Source of the DNA: an uncultured bacterium
GTDB lineage: Bacteria; Cyanobacteriota; Vampirovibrionia; Gastranaerophilales; Gastranaerophilaceae
NCBI GenBank assembly: GCA_949298985.1
Contig: CASFYV010000026.1
Coordinates: forward strand, 62,001-126,000
Direction of reading: 5' to 3'
DNA: 64,000 nucleotides
Below are positions 1 to 9,098 of this stretch, one piece after another. Numbering within the stretch: the stretch's first letter is position 1; each line of letters opens with the position of its first letter. The notes below the pieces were generated by a model. That model made no database searches. It saw nothing but the letters and a program-made list of their open reading frames with translations, and had not been told where the DNA came from. A program made the translations under genes and the position numbers.

Positions 1-1173
1 GTTTCTGATGATGCTAATTTTTTTGAATATTTTATTCAAAAACTAAAATTAAGAAAAAGTGATGAAATCTATAGATTCTCCTATGAAAATTTAATTGGTA
101 ATTTTCATCTGGTTAATACTTCTGTAATAATTCTCAATGCAGACAACAATACAAATAATGCAATGGAAATACTTAAATTAATAAATACAGCTCCTTGTAT
201 TATTTTTTCTTTAAATGAAAACTTAACAGAAAAAAACAAGTTTTTAAAGAACGGTGCGATAGATTTTATTACCCCATTCAACTCAGAAGAAGAAATCAAT
301 ATAAAAATTAACATTGCATTAAAATTTTCTTCTTATTTAGACAAAAATACTCATTATAGAAAATTTTTAACAAAACACGGGATAATATCAGAAAATAATG
401 AAGTTTATCTTGATTACAAAACTATAATAGAATCAGAATTAGAACGAATTAATTCAAATTCTATTCCTACAGTTTTAATGGCAATATCTCCGGATGAAAA
501 AACAAAATTTTTACTTCAAGCAAACCAAATAGAAACTTCTATAATAAATAACATAAGAAAAAACGATATTTTAATGAATTATGCTGCTAACAAATATTTC
601 TTATTATTATTTAATACAAATTTAGAATCAGCACAAAATTTATGGAAAAATATTCAAAAACAAATCCCTGAAAATATCTATGCAGGATTTACAAATGCAC
701 TGTACAAAAAAAGAGAACATTTAATAAATGAAGTTCTAAATAATCTTCATGAAACAATTAATAATAGTAAAAAGAAAAATTCTATGCAACAGAAAGAAAA
801 TTTAACAGATTTTAATAAAAATTTTAAAAATTTTAGACAAAATTATGAAAAAAAAATAAAAAACATCATCATTCCTGTTTTTTATCAAATACAGCAAAAA
901 TACAATAATAAGCTTTGGAATATAAATCTTTCTGAAGAAGCTACAAATAATACATTTTCTCTCAATATAAAAAACAAATATTATTCTGGAAAATTAAAAA
1001 TAACAACTCCAGGTTTTTCCATTATAAATATTGATATTGAATATCAAAACAAAACAACTAAAAATAAAAGAGTTTCTTTTTCTCCAGAAGAATTTGAATC
1101 AGGAATTCTAGAAGACATTATTGAACAATTTATTTATGAATTTAAAAAGGAGATACAAAGTGACAATACTTAA
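1..1173 (+). CDS. Partial receiver-like / degenerate GGDEF-like signalling protein (5' end outside window)
   Basis: The reading frame is open from base 1, so the true start lies upstream; 390 residues are visible. Visible residues 1-110 resemble a response-regulator receiver: a strand ending in Asp48 (VIILNAD), then CIIFSLN, and FLKNGAIDFITPF where receivers normally carry KPF. The usual Lys is Thr. Residues about 125-225 look like a GGDEF fold, with IRKNDILMNYAANKYF where an active cyclase has R.D..RYGGDEF; ANKYF (186-190) replaces GGDEF, so cyclase activity is unlikely. The last 150 residues are Lys/Asn-rich and unrecognised. The 3' end overlaps the next gene by 14 nt, so the two are probably co-transcribed. 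Inference: a c-di-GMP-related sensor or scaffold rather than an enzyme. Confidence 0.6.
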   Translation, partial: VSDDANFFEYFIQKLKLRKSDEIYRFSYENLIGNFHLVNTSVIILNADNNTNNAMEILKLINTAPCIIFSLNENLTEKNKFLKNGAIDFITPFNSEEEINIKINIALKFSSYLDKNTHYRKFLTKHGIISENNEVYLDYKTIIESELERINSNSIPTVLMAISPDEKTKFLLQANQIETSIINNIRKNDILMNYAANKYFLLLFNTNLESAQNLWKNIQKQIPENIYAGFTNALYKKREHLINEVLNNLHETINNSKKKNSMQQKENLTDFNKNFKNFRQNYEKKIKNIIIPVFYQIQQKYNNKLWNINLSEEATNNTFSLNIKNKYYSGKLKITTPGFSIINIDIEYQNKTTKNKRVSFSPEEFESGILEDIIEQFIYEFKKEIQSDNT

Positions 1174-1708
1174 CATTGAAGATAGTTTAATTCTAATAAT
1201 TGACGTACAAGAAAAACTATTAAACGCAACATTTAACAAAAATTTATTAGAAAAAAAAGCTGAAATTATAACAAAAAGTGCTAATATATTAAATATTCCT
1301 ATTTATGTTACTGAACAGTACCCAAAAGGTCTTGGTTCAACGATAGACAGCATAAAAAATGCTACAAATAACTCTACAAAATATTATGAAAAAACAAGCT
1401 TTTCAGCCCTCGATGATAAAAAATTAGCAGAAGAGATAGAAAAGGAAGATAAAAAACAAATAGTAATTTTTGGTATCGAAACTCATATTTGTGTAAATCA
1501 AACAGTAAATGCTCTATTAAACAAAAACTATGAAGTTCACGTAATAAGTGATGCTTGCGGTAGTCGTTCAGAAATGGAATACTCAGCAGGACTTAGCAGA
1601 ATGAAAGACAATGGAGCACATATAATTACTACAGAAATAGCACTATTTGAATGGTTAAAAAGTGCAAAACATGAAAAATTTAAAGAAATTCAGAATTTAA
1701 TCAAATAA
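1160..1708 (+). CDS. Isochorismatase-family (nicotinamidase-like) hydrolase
   Basis: 182-residue cysteine hydrolase of the isochorismatase-like fold. The start chosen is GTG at 1160, preceded by AAAAGGAG at the right distance; an upstream in-frame ATG at 1121 lacks such a site and would overlap the previous gene further. The catalytic triad can be placed at Asp15 (LIIDVQE), Lys78 (YYEKTSF) and Cys111 (GIETHICV, with the conserved turn before the Cys). Family members hydrolyse nicotinamide, isochorismate or related amides and ethers. The short form, ending soon after GAHIITTE, resembles YcaC-type proteins of unknown substrate. It overlaps the preceding gene by 14 nt. Confidence 0.85.
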   Translation: MTILNIEDSLILIIDVQEKLLNATFNKNLLEKKAEIITKSANILNIPIYVTEQYPKGLGSTIDSIKNATNNSTKYYEKTSFSALDDKKLAEEIEKEDKKQIVIFGIETHICVNQTVNALLNKNYEVHVISDACGSRSEMEYSAGLSRMKDNGAHIITTEIALFEWLKSAKHEKFKEIQNLIK

Positions 1709-1768
1709 TAAAAAAACTTTTGCAAACATAATATTTGTATTAAAATACGAATATATGGAGGTTTTAAG

Positions 1769-2812
1769 ATGACAAAAGTTCTTACTATTGGCAGTGCCAC
1801 AATGGATGTTTTTGTAGAATGCGATGATGCAAACATTGTTTCAGTTTGTTCAAAAAATAAAAACTCAGACTTTATGAGCTATCCTTATGGAGCAAAAATT
1901 GATATAACAACTTTTTCATCTAATGTTGGCGGTGGCGGAGTAAATACTGCGAGTAATTTTGCAAATTTAGGTTTTGAAACTTCTGCAATATTTAAAATTG
2001 GTAAAGATATTTATTCTGAAGGAATTTTAGATTATTTTAAAAGTAAAAATGTTAATTTAAACAATATTATTCAAAAAGAAGAAACTTCAACAGGTTTTTC
2101 GATAATTCTTGTAAGTTTCCAAGGAGATAGAACAGTTTTAGCACACAGAGGAGCTAACGCAGAAATTAGAGAAGACGAAATTAACTATGATGCAATCAAG
2201 GATGCAGATTTTCTATATGTTGCCCCTTTAAATGGAGAATCAAACAAGGTTCTTGAGCCTATTGTCGAGTACGCTCATCAACATAATACAAGGATATGTT
2301 TCAATGCTGGAACTACAAGTATAAAAAGAGGTTTTGAACATATCAAAACAATTCTTAAATCAGCACACATTGTTGTTATGAATAAAGAAGAAGCAACAAT
2401 GACAACAGGAATACAAGTAAGACCTGATACAAAAACGGAAAAATTCTCCCACGAATTAATTCACAGAGATATCAAAAAAATGCTTACAACACTTAAAGTT
2501 ATGGATTATCAAATAATAGTAATAACAGATGGTGGAAAAGGTGCATATGCTTATGATGGCAAAAAATTCTATTTTTGTCCTGTATTCCAATCCCCTGTAG
2601 TTTCTACTCTTGGAGCAGGAGATGCTTTTGCTTCTACTTTCTGTGCTGCACTAGAGAGAACAAAACTAAATGTTGGACTATCTTTAATGTACGCTTCTGT
2701 TAATTCTTCTTGTGTTGTATCTGAATTTGGTGCTACAGAAGGGTTAGCAACTTTTGAAACAATTGAAGCTAAACTTAAAGCTAATCCTGAATATACTTAT
2801 TTAGAAACATAA
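1769..2812 (+). CDS. PfkB-family carbohydrate kinase (ribokinase-like)
   Basis: 347-residue sugar or nucleoside kinase. The N-terminal PfkB signature GGGGVNTASNFANLGF starts at residue 54. The C-terminal signature STLGAGDAFAST carries the catalytic base Asp285 and the anion hole GAGD. VITDGGKGAYAY (about 251) is the ATP-site strand. Length is slightly above that of ribokinase, with an insert around residues 217-235. A GGAGG site sits 7 nt before the ATG. Substrate cannot be read from sequence; adenosine, ribose or fructose-6-phosphate kinase roles are all possible. Followed after 12 nt by the nuclease gene. Confidence 0.88.
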   Translation: MTKVLTIGSATMDVFVECDDANIVSVCSKNKNSDFMSYPYGAKIDITTFSSNVGGGGVNTASNFANLGFETSAIFKIGKDIYSEGILDYFKSKNVNLNNIIQKEETSTGFSIILVSFQGDRTVLAHRGANAEIREDEINYDAIKDADFLYVAPLNGESNKVLEPIVEYAHQHNTRICFNAGTTSIKRGFEHIKTILKSAHIVVMNKEEATMTTGIQVRPDTKTEKFSHELIHRDIKKMLTTLKVMDYQIIVITDGGKGAYAYDGKKFYFCPVFQSPVVSTLGAGDAFASTFCAALERTKLNVGLSLMYASVNSSCVVSEFGATEGLATFETIEAKLKANPEYTYLET

Positions 2813-2824
2813 CTTGGAGAGTTC

Positions 2825-3448
2825 ATGTTTAATCAAATTTCTCCAAATATGTTAAAAACATACGAAATATGTCCTAGAAAATTCTATTTCAAATACATCA
2901 GAAATATTTCTATGCCAATAAATGATGAAATATTTGAATTTGGTAAAAATATTCACGCACTTGCTTCATACTATCTTAAAGGAGAAAACATTGACAAAAT
3001 GGAGCTTGCACTTAGTGAAAAAGAAAGAATTGTTTGGGAATATCTAAAATCATTAAAGTATTTATCCTTTGAAGTAGTTGCAACAGAATACAATCTATCC
3101 TTAAAGATAGAAAATACTTTCTTCGGAGGAAGACTAGATGTATTAGTTAAAGACAATACCAGATATTATATCTTGGATTATAAAACCGGCTCGGCACCGA
3201 AAAATGCAAAATTTGATTATCAGACAATGATTTACACACTTGCGGTAAAAGAATTTTTTAAAACAAATGACATAAGTTTTATTTATCTCGACTTAAAAAA
3301 TAAAACGGAACTAAAAATTGATTACACCGAAGAATTGGGAAAAGAATATATAAAAAAACTTACAGAGATAAAAAATAAAATAGATACGGAAGAAAATTTT
3401 TCAAAACAAAAAGAATGCAATTGCGAATACTCTTTAATTTGTTATTAG
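2825..3448 (+). CDS. PD-(D/E)XK nuclease with Cas4/AddB-like cysteines
   Basis: 207-residue stand-alone nuclease of the RecB/Cas4/AddB superfamily. The active-site series is visible: Asp105 (GGRLDVLV), Asp118-x-Lys120 (YILDYKTG) and the Q133-x3-Y137 element (QTMIYTLA) of the RecB motif. One cysteine near the N-terminus (C16, EICPRKFYF) and three at the extreme C-terminus (C198, C200, C206) match the layout that binds a 4Fe-4S cluster in Cas4 and AddB; the spacing C-x-C-x5-C is slightly unusual. No CRISPR array or helicase partner lies in the window. GGAGA precedes the ATG. Likely a DNA repair or processing exonuclease. Confidence 0.8.
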   Translation: MFNQISPNMLKTYEICPRKFYFKYIRNISMPINDEIFEFGKNIHALASYYLKGENIDKMELALSEKERIVWEYLKSLKYLSFEVVATEYNLSLKIENTFFGGRLDVLVKDNTRYYILDYKTGSAPKNAKFDYQTMIYTLAVKEFFKTNDISFIYLDLKNKTELKIDYTEELGKEYIKKLTEIKNKIDTEENFSKQKECNCEYSLICY

Positions 3449-3449
3449 G

Positions 3450-3458
3450 TGATATAAT
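3450..3458 (+). promoter_or_regulatory. Extended -10 box immediately before tatD
   Basis: TGA followed by a perfect TATAAT (3453-3458) ends six bases before the tatD ATG at 3465. Transcription starting about seven bases after this box would begin at or beside the ATG, giving a leaderless tatD message. The AGGTG at 3447-3451 is a poor, too-distant Shine-Dalgarno. Activity as a promoter is inference. Confidence 0.5.
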
Positions 3459-3464
3459 TTACTT

Positions 3465-4223
3465 ATGAGAAATTACTTAATTGATACACATGCTCATATT
3501 GATATGCTAGAAAATCCCATCGAGGACACCCTTTCTCAAATGGAAAGTTATAATGTAAAAAAAGCGATAATTCCATCTGTTGAAATTGCAACAATGGAAA
3601 AAGTTCTTTCACTCGGTCAAAAATATCATAACTTATATTCTATGTTAGGTATTTTTCCGACAGAAGCAAAAACTTTTTCAGAAGAAGTTGAGCATTATAT
3701 AGAAAATAATATAGATAAAATTGTAGCAATTGGAGAAGTCGGATTAGACTACTATTGGGATAAATCTTTCAAAGATTTACAGAAAGAAATTTTTATAAAA
3801 CAAATAAAATTAGCAAATAAGTATGAATTACCATTAGTTATACACGACAGAGAAGCTCACAAAGATACATATGATATTTTAAAAGAATACAATAAATCTT
3901 CAGAAGTACTTTTTCACTGTTTTTCAGGTAGTGTAGAATTCATGAAAGAATGCATAAAACAAGGATGGTATATTGCAATAGGTGGTGTTGTTACATTTAA
4001 AAATGCAAAAAACATTAAAGACGTAGCCCAAGAAGTTCCTCTTAATAAATTAGTACTGGAAACTGATTCTCCATATCTAACTCCGGTTCCTTTTAGAGGA
4101 AAACCTAATACACCAGCTTATGTTAAATACGTAGCAGAAGAAATTTCTAATTTAAGAGCAACTCCTCTGGGGGAAATTATTGATATTACTACAACAAATG
4201 CAGAAAGGTTATTTAAAATTTGA
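3465..4223 (+). CDS. tatD: TatD-family metal-dependent DNase
   Basis: 252-residue TIM-barrel metallohydrolase. All metal ligands are visible: His9-x-His11 (DTHAHID), Glu91 (GEVGLDYYW), His127 (VIHDREAH), His151 (FHCFSG) and Asp201 (LETDSPYLTP). Family members are 3'-5' exonucleases acting on damaged or single-stranded DNA. Full length with no extra domains. The gene begins 16 nt after the nuclease gene and overlaps tlyA by 4 nt. Its own start seems to lack a useful ribosome-binding site and follows a TATAAT box directly, so it may also be expressed as a leaderless message. Confidence 0.93.
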   Translation: MRNYLIDTHAHIDMLENPIEDTLSQMESYNVKKAIIPSVEIATMEKVLSLGQKYHNLYSMLGIFPTEAKTFSEEVEHYIENNIDKIVAIGEVGLDYYWDKSFKDLQKEIFIKQIKLANKYELPLVIHDREAHKDTYDILKEYNKSSEVLFHCFSGSVEFMKECIKQGWYIAIGGVVTFKNAKNIKDVAQEVPLNKLVLETDSPYLTPVPFRGKPNTPAYVKYVAEEISNLRATPLGEIIDITTTNAERLFKI

Positions 4224-5029
4224 AAAAAGAAAGATTAGATAAAATTTTAGTTGATTTAGGGTATTTTGAAAATAAAAGTAAGGCTTCAGCGGCTATATTA
4301 GCAGGAAATGTTATGATAGGAACAGAAGTTATAACAAAAGCAGGTTTTCAAATTGATCCATCGAAAGAATACGAATTCAAAGTAAAATCAATGCCTTATG
4401 TTTCAAGAGGAGGATTTAAATTAAAAAAAGCTCTTGAGAATTTTGATATAAAAGTAAAAGATAGAATCTGCTTTGATGCGGGAGCTTCTACTGGAGGTTT
4501 TACAGATTGTCTTTTGCAACACGGTGCAAAATTTGTATACGCAGTAGACGTAGGATATGGACAACTTGATTGGAAAATTAGAAGTTCTGATAAAGTAAAA
4601 ACAATAGAAAAAACCAATCTTAAAAATTGTAAATTAGAAGACATTTATTCTGAAAATGATACTATTGCGGACTTATTAGTTTCGGATTTATCATTTATAT
4701 CATTAGAAAAGGTGCTTCCTAATTTAAAAACTCTTTTAAATCCTGATTTTCATGAAATGGTATGCCTTATAAAGCCTCAATTTGAAGCTGGAAAAGATTT
4801 AGTAGAAAAAGGTGGAGTCGTAAAAGATAAAAAAACACATTTTTTAGTAATAGAAAATGTTCTTAAATGCATCAAAGACTTAGAATATTCAATCAAAGGC
4901 CTAACATATTCATCAATAAAAGGTCCAGCAGGAAACATTGAATATTTAGTTTGGATTTCAACTAACAAAGAAGGAATAACTCCTGACATTAATCAAATAG
5001 TAGAAGATGCTCATTCAAATCTTAATTAA
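4220..5029 (+). CDS. tlyA: TlyA-family rRNA 2'-O-methyltransferase
   Basis: 269 residues: an S4 RNA-binding domain at 1-60 (ERLDKILVDLGYFENKSKA) followed by an RrmJ/FtsJ-type methyltransferase. The SAM loop GASTGGFTD begins at residue 88 and SRGGFKLKKAL provides the catalytic-core Lys. TlyA proteins methylate ribose in 16S and/or 23S rRNA; their absence confers capreomycin resistance in mycobacteria. The start is TTG at 4220, overlapping the tatD stop as TTGA, with GAAAGG 11 nt upstream; no ATG fits the S4 domain better. Tail-to-tail overlap of 8 nt with the following minus-strand gene. Confidence 0.9.
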   Translation: MKKERLDKILVDLGYFENKSKASAAILAGNVMIGTEVITKAGFQIDPSKEYEFKVKSMPYVSRGGFKLKKALENFDIKVKDRICFDAGASTGGFTDCLLQHGAKFVYAVDVGYGQLDWKIRSSDKVKTIEKTNLKNCKLEDIYSENDTIADLLVSDLSFISLEKVLPNLKTLLNPDFHEMVCLIKPQFEAGKDLVEKGGVVKDKKTHFLVIENVLKCIKDLEYSIKGLTYSSIKGPAGNIEYLVWISTNKEGITPDINQIVEDAHSNLN

Positions 5030-6662
5030 ATAAGTCATAAATTCTTTGACGAATATCTTTTTCAGAAAGTTCTTCCGTAACTTTATTTAAATCTAAAGTC
5101 ATTTGATAATATTCAGCAGCTAAAGCTTTATCACCTAAAGCTTGATAAGCACGAGCTAAATTAAAATAAGCTAAAGTATAATTAGGGTTAATATTGATAG
5201 CTTTTTTAAAGTAATCAACTGATTCTTTAGGGTCACCCATACCATCTAAATAAACAACACCTAAATTATTTTGAGCAATTTCAAAATCAGGATTCAACTC
5301 AATAGCTTTATGAAATGCAACAATAGATTCTTCAAGATAATCCTTTTCCCATAAAGCAAGTCCAGTTTTTGCATAGGATAAATAATTTTCAGGATCAATA
5401 GTCACTGCATCACAATAAATTTTTATAGCTCTATCTAAATCTCCTTGAGCCATAAATAAATCTCCTAAAGAAAGTTGAATATCAACATTATTAGGATCAA
5501 GAACAATTCCTGCATTAAAAGTAGCTTCTGCAGCTTCATAATTACCTTTAATTTCTGCATAAATTGCACCTAAAGCATGACACACTATAGAAGTCCATTC
5601 AGCATCAGGATTTAATTTAATAGCTAATTGATAATATTCAATTGCATCATCATACAATTCAGCTTTAATATAAGCATAGGCCAAAGAATTGTTATAGTAT
5701 GGATTTTCAGGGCATAATTCTTGTGCCAATTTAAAAGCTGTTACAGCATGTATTTTATCTGATTTATTTAAATACAAATGGCCTAGCTCATAATAAATTT
5801 TATCTAAATCTACACCAAATTCTAATAAAGAATTATAATAATCAATGGTTTGATCTACATCTTCAGGGAAATAAGTTTGATTAATCGTTGCTAATTTAAT
5901 TAAAACTTCTCTATCCTTAGGATCCAATTCATAAGCTCTTTTATAACATTCTAAACTAGCTTTAATATCATTACATTCTAAAGACAAATCACCCATTTTT
6001 TGATAAAACAAATTTCCTTGTGAAGTTTTTTGTAAGCCTTTAGAATAAGCATCTAAAGCTGAAGGGAACAACTTCATCTTTTCAAAAGTTTCACCTAAAG
6101 TTTTATAAGAAAACACAGAAAAATCATGTGCTAAAAATTTACAAAACATTTTAATAGAAGGGCAATCCCACATAATCATCATGCTCCCTGATAAAAAATA
6201 ATACAAAAACTTCATCACATTATATATAGAAGAATTATTTTGCTTAAACTTAGCAAATAATACTTTTGACAAAAACAATCTAGCTCTTGCAGATTTCAAA
6301 CCAGAATTAGAAATTGCTGTTTGAAATTCTTTTTCAGCAGCCTCAAAATCTCCATTAATACATTGAAAATAACCAGAATAAATATGAGCATTAGTATTTT
6401 GAGGATCTAAAGAAATCGCTGTTCTACACTGTTCTAAAGCTCCTTCCACAGAAATTTCACCTTTTGCAAATAATAAACTAGCTAATCTATAATAAGATTC
6501 TGCTATAGTAGGATCATTTTTTATAACATCAACATAACCTTCAATTGCTTTTTCTAAATCTTCATCTTGCTGTTTTATTAAATATCTTTCGTGAAAAACT
6601 CTTGCATCTTCAAGCATAATACTTGAATCATTTTTTAATGCCAAAACCGGGGTATCTGTCAT
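5022..6662 (-). CDS. Tetratricopeptide-repeat protein
   Basis: 546 residues made almost wholly of TPR units; consensus features such as A-x2-YYRLASLLFAKGE, LGHLYLNKSD and NNLGVVYLDGMG recur every 34 residues. At least a dozen repeats can be counted, with one non-TPR hydrophobic stretch (about 160-185, containing FLYYFLSGSMMIMW) that could be membrane-associated or a buried helix. No signal peptide. The start is ATG at 6662 with GGAG seven bases upstream; an in-frame TTG four codons earlier is less likely. It converges on tlyA with an 8-nt overlap and no room for an intrinsic terminator. Function unknown; TPRs suggest a scaffold. Confidence 0.85.
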   Translation of the reverse strand: MTDTPVLALKNDSSIMLEDARVFHERYLIKQQDEDLEKAIEGYVDVIKNDPTIAESYYRLASLLFAKGEISVEGALEQCRTAISLDPQNTNAHIYSGYFQCINGDFEAAEKEFQTAISNSGLKSARARLFLSKVLFAKFKQNNSSIYNVMKFLYYFLSGSMMIMWDCPSIKMFCKFLAHDFSVFSYKTLGETFEKMKLFPSALDAYSKGLQKTSQGNLFYQKMGDLSLECNDIKASLECYKRAYELDPKDREVLIKLATINQTYFPEDVDQTIDYYNSLLEFGVDLDKIYYELGHLYLNKSDKIHAVTAFKLAQELCPENPYYNNSLAYAYIKAELYDDAIEYYQLAIKLNPDAEWTSIVCHALGAIYAEIKGNYEAAEATFNAGIVLDPNNVDIQLSLGDLFMAQGDLDRAIKIYCDAVTIDPENYLSYAKTGLALWEKDYLEESIVAFHKAIELNPDFEIAQNNLGVVYLDGMGDPKESVDYFKKAININPNYTLAYFNLARAYQALGDKALAAEYYQMTLDLNKVTEELSEKDIRQRIYDLFN

Positions 6663-6761
6663 TTTTTTCTCCAAACCAAATTTCTGCTCGTAAACATGAA
6701 TTCGTCTGAGGGATAAATTTCTTTAATTATTTTATTTACAAATCATCCATTTGGGGTAATT

Positions 6762-9098
6762 TTATAAATCCATGCTCATAAAATGATTTTTATAATCTCT
6801 TATCGAGTTCATAATTTCTGCAAATTCTGCATATTTAAGCGTATGTAAAGTTTTAAAAAGCTCGACAGATGATAAAAACTCTATCTTAAAATTCGCATCT
6901 CTTCTTTCTATAATTTTAATCATGCCGACATCTTCAAACATCTCTAACATAACTTCGATAACAACTTCTGTTACACCCAAAGCTGCAGCAGCTCTTTGAA
7001 TATCAAAATTACCTTCTAAATTATTACAAGTATACTTAATCATTCCTGAAAACATTTTTAAAATAGCTTCATCATTGTTTTTAATCTGCTGATAATTCAT
7101 ATAATGAATAGTATCAGCTCCAACATTTGTTAAAATATTCTGATAAACATCATCGTCCGGAGGATAATCAAAAAACATTAAAACATCTGATTTTTCAATA
7201 TTATTTCTATTACAAATAATATTAAATATACTTTCAAAAGGTTTTAAACTCTCTAATATAACTTTATCTTCAACAAAAGCAGAGATTTTCAACTTTGAAT
7301 TTTTAATATAATCATTTACTTGAGCAAGGATATTAGTTTTTTTTCTGTGATCATATATTTTTTGTTTAACTTCTTGTTTTTGATCTAAAACATCCGAATG
7401 CACATCTTTTAAAATCAACTGAACTGAAGTAACTCCATTAAAAGTATTCAATTGCGGAGCAAAAGCAATATCAAGCTTATCTCCCTGAATTAAAGGAACA
7501 TCACCTCTTGACCACCAAACACAATCCAATGTTCCATTTGGAGTTTCGACAATTAACTTTAAATGTTCCTTAGTAGAGCCCATCAATTTTTTTTGTTTTA
7601 AGACTAAATTTTTAATAACAAAAGTAGGTGAAGGATTTGAAGCTCCAAAAGGCTCTAACTTAGAAATTTCATTAACTAAGTCAATATCAACTTCATCAAT
7701 AGACAATTCTAAATCTACATCAAGAGATGGTACTAACTTTTGCCCATTAAGCATTTCATCTATAGTTTTATTTAAAGCTTTTTTTACCTCTTCAAAAGAA
7801 ACTTTTTCCTCACTAAAAGCAAAACCAGCTGCAAGTTGATGTCCTCCAAAACCTTCTAATGGCTCGGAAATGTTTGAAATGATCTCATAAAGATTTAATT
7901 CTTTAACTCCTCTTGCTGAACATCTAAAAGTTTTGGTTTCTTCAGAATAATTCATTATAAAAGTTGGCTTATAATACTTTTCTACAAATTTTGAAGCAAC
8001 AATTCCAACAATACCGACATGCCAGTCTTTAGAAAATAAAACTATAGCGTTGTCACGAGATTTAGAATTAACCCACATTTCATCAGCTTCAGCAAAAGTT
8101 TGAGAACACATTTCCTGTCTTAGCTTATTAAAATTCTCTAAAGTTATAATTGCCATTTCAATTTCTTGCTTATTATCAGAAATCATCACTTTAATAGCCG
8201 CATCAACAGAGTCAATTCTACCGGAAGCATTAATTCTAGGAGCAATCGTAAAAGCAACCTGTTCAGCAGTTAAACCATTTTCAACACTAACACCAGCAAC
8301 ATCAAGCATTCTTTTTAAACCATAATGCTTACCTGCAGCTATTAACTCTAACCCCTTTGTTACAAAATACCTATTTTCGCCAATTAAAGGCACCAAATCC
8401 GCAATAGTCCCTACAGTCACAAAAGGCAAAATTTCATAACAAAACTCTAACTTATCATATTTTTCTAAAACAGCTTGAGCAAGCTTAAAAGCCACCCCAA
8501 CACCTGCAAGTGATGTTAAATACTCTATTTGCTTAGTAGAAAGTTTTTCATCAAGAGCATTCATAGCTTTAGGATTAATAATTGCGTACGCATCAGGCAT
8601 AATCTCGGGAGCCTCATGGTGATCAGTTATTATAACATCTCTTCCAAAACTATTAATAAATTTAACTTCTTCAACACTACTTATACCGTTATCAACAGTA
8701 ATTATCAATTTAGGCTTCTTTTTAGTAAGTAATTGCACTAACGCTTTTGTATTAAGCCCATGACCTTCCGCTTCTCTATCAGGAATATAAAAATCAACAT
8801 TTGCACCTAAAAACATAAACGCCTTCATTAAAACAGAAGTAGAGGTAACACCATCAGCATCAAAATCTCCGTAAATAAGAATATTCTCTTTTTCATCAAT
8901 AGCTTTAACAATTCTTTCAACAGCTTTTTGCATATCACAAAAAGCATTAGGGTGCATTAAAGTTAACTGTAAAGGATTTAAAAATTCAAACTTTTCCTCT
9001 TCAGATTTAATGCCCCTAATATCAAGCAATCTATCTAATAAACTTAAATTTTTATCATCTTTAGAAGATTTTATATTCCACTCTTTTGTACAAGACAT
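6762..9098 (-). CDS. recJ: Single-stranded-DNA-specific exonuclease RecJ
   Basis: 778 residues. DHH phosphoesterase motifs are in order: DFDADG (78-83), VDNGIS (about 135), DHH (159-161), then the DHHA1 part with GGHQLAAGFAF near 415 and an OB-fold containing LIVETPNGTLDCVWW near 525. Residues 600-778 form an extra C-terminal region with no clear match, longer than in typical RecJ, as in several Gram-positive and cyanobacterial RecJs. Acts 5'-3' on ssDNA in RecFOR repair and mismatch repair; recO is also in this window (60962-61726). The start overlaps the 3' end of ctpA by 28 nt, which suggests translational coupling. Confidence 0.93.
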   Translation of the reverse strand: MSCTKEWNIKSSKDDKNLSLLDRLLDIRGIKSEEEKFEFLNPLQLTLMHPNAFCDMQKAVERIVKAIDEKENILIYGDFDADGVTSTSVLMKAFMFLGANVDFYIPDREAEGHGLNTKALVQLLTKKKPKLIITVDNGISSVEEVKFINSFGRDVIITDHHEAPEIMPDAYAIINPKAMNALDEKLSTKQIEYLTSLAGVGVAFKLAQAVLEKYDKLEFCYEILPFVTVGTIADLVPLIGENRYFVTKGLELIAAGKHYGLKRMLDVAGVSVENGLTAEQVAFTIAPRINASGRIDSVDAAIKVMISDNKQEIEMAIITLENFNKLRQEMCSQTFAEADEMWVNSKSRDNAIVLFSKDWHVGIVGIVASKFVEKYYKPTFIMNYSEETKTFRCSARGVKELNLYEIISNISEPLEGFGGHQLAAGFAFSEEKVSFEEVKKALNKTIDEMLNGQKLVPSLDVDLELSIDEVDIDLVNEISKLEPFGASNPSPTFVIKNLVLKQKKLMGSTKEHLKLIVETPNGTLDCVWWSRGDVPLIQGDKLDIAFAPQLNTFNGVTSVQLILKDVHSDVLDQKQEVKQKIYDHRKKTNILAQVNDYIKNSKLKISAFVEDKVILESLKPFESIFNIICNRNNIEKSDVLMFFDYPPDDDVYQNILTNVGADTIHYMNYQQIKNNDEAILKMFSGMIKYTCNNLEGNFDIQRAAAALGVTEVVIEVMLEMFEDVGMIKIIERRDANFKIEFLSSVELFKTLHTLKYAEFAEIMNSIRDYKNHFMSMDL

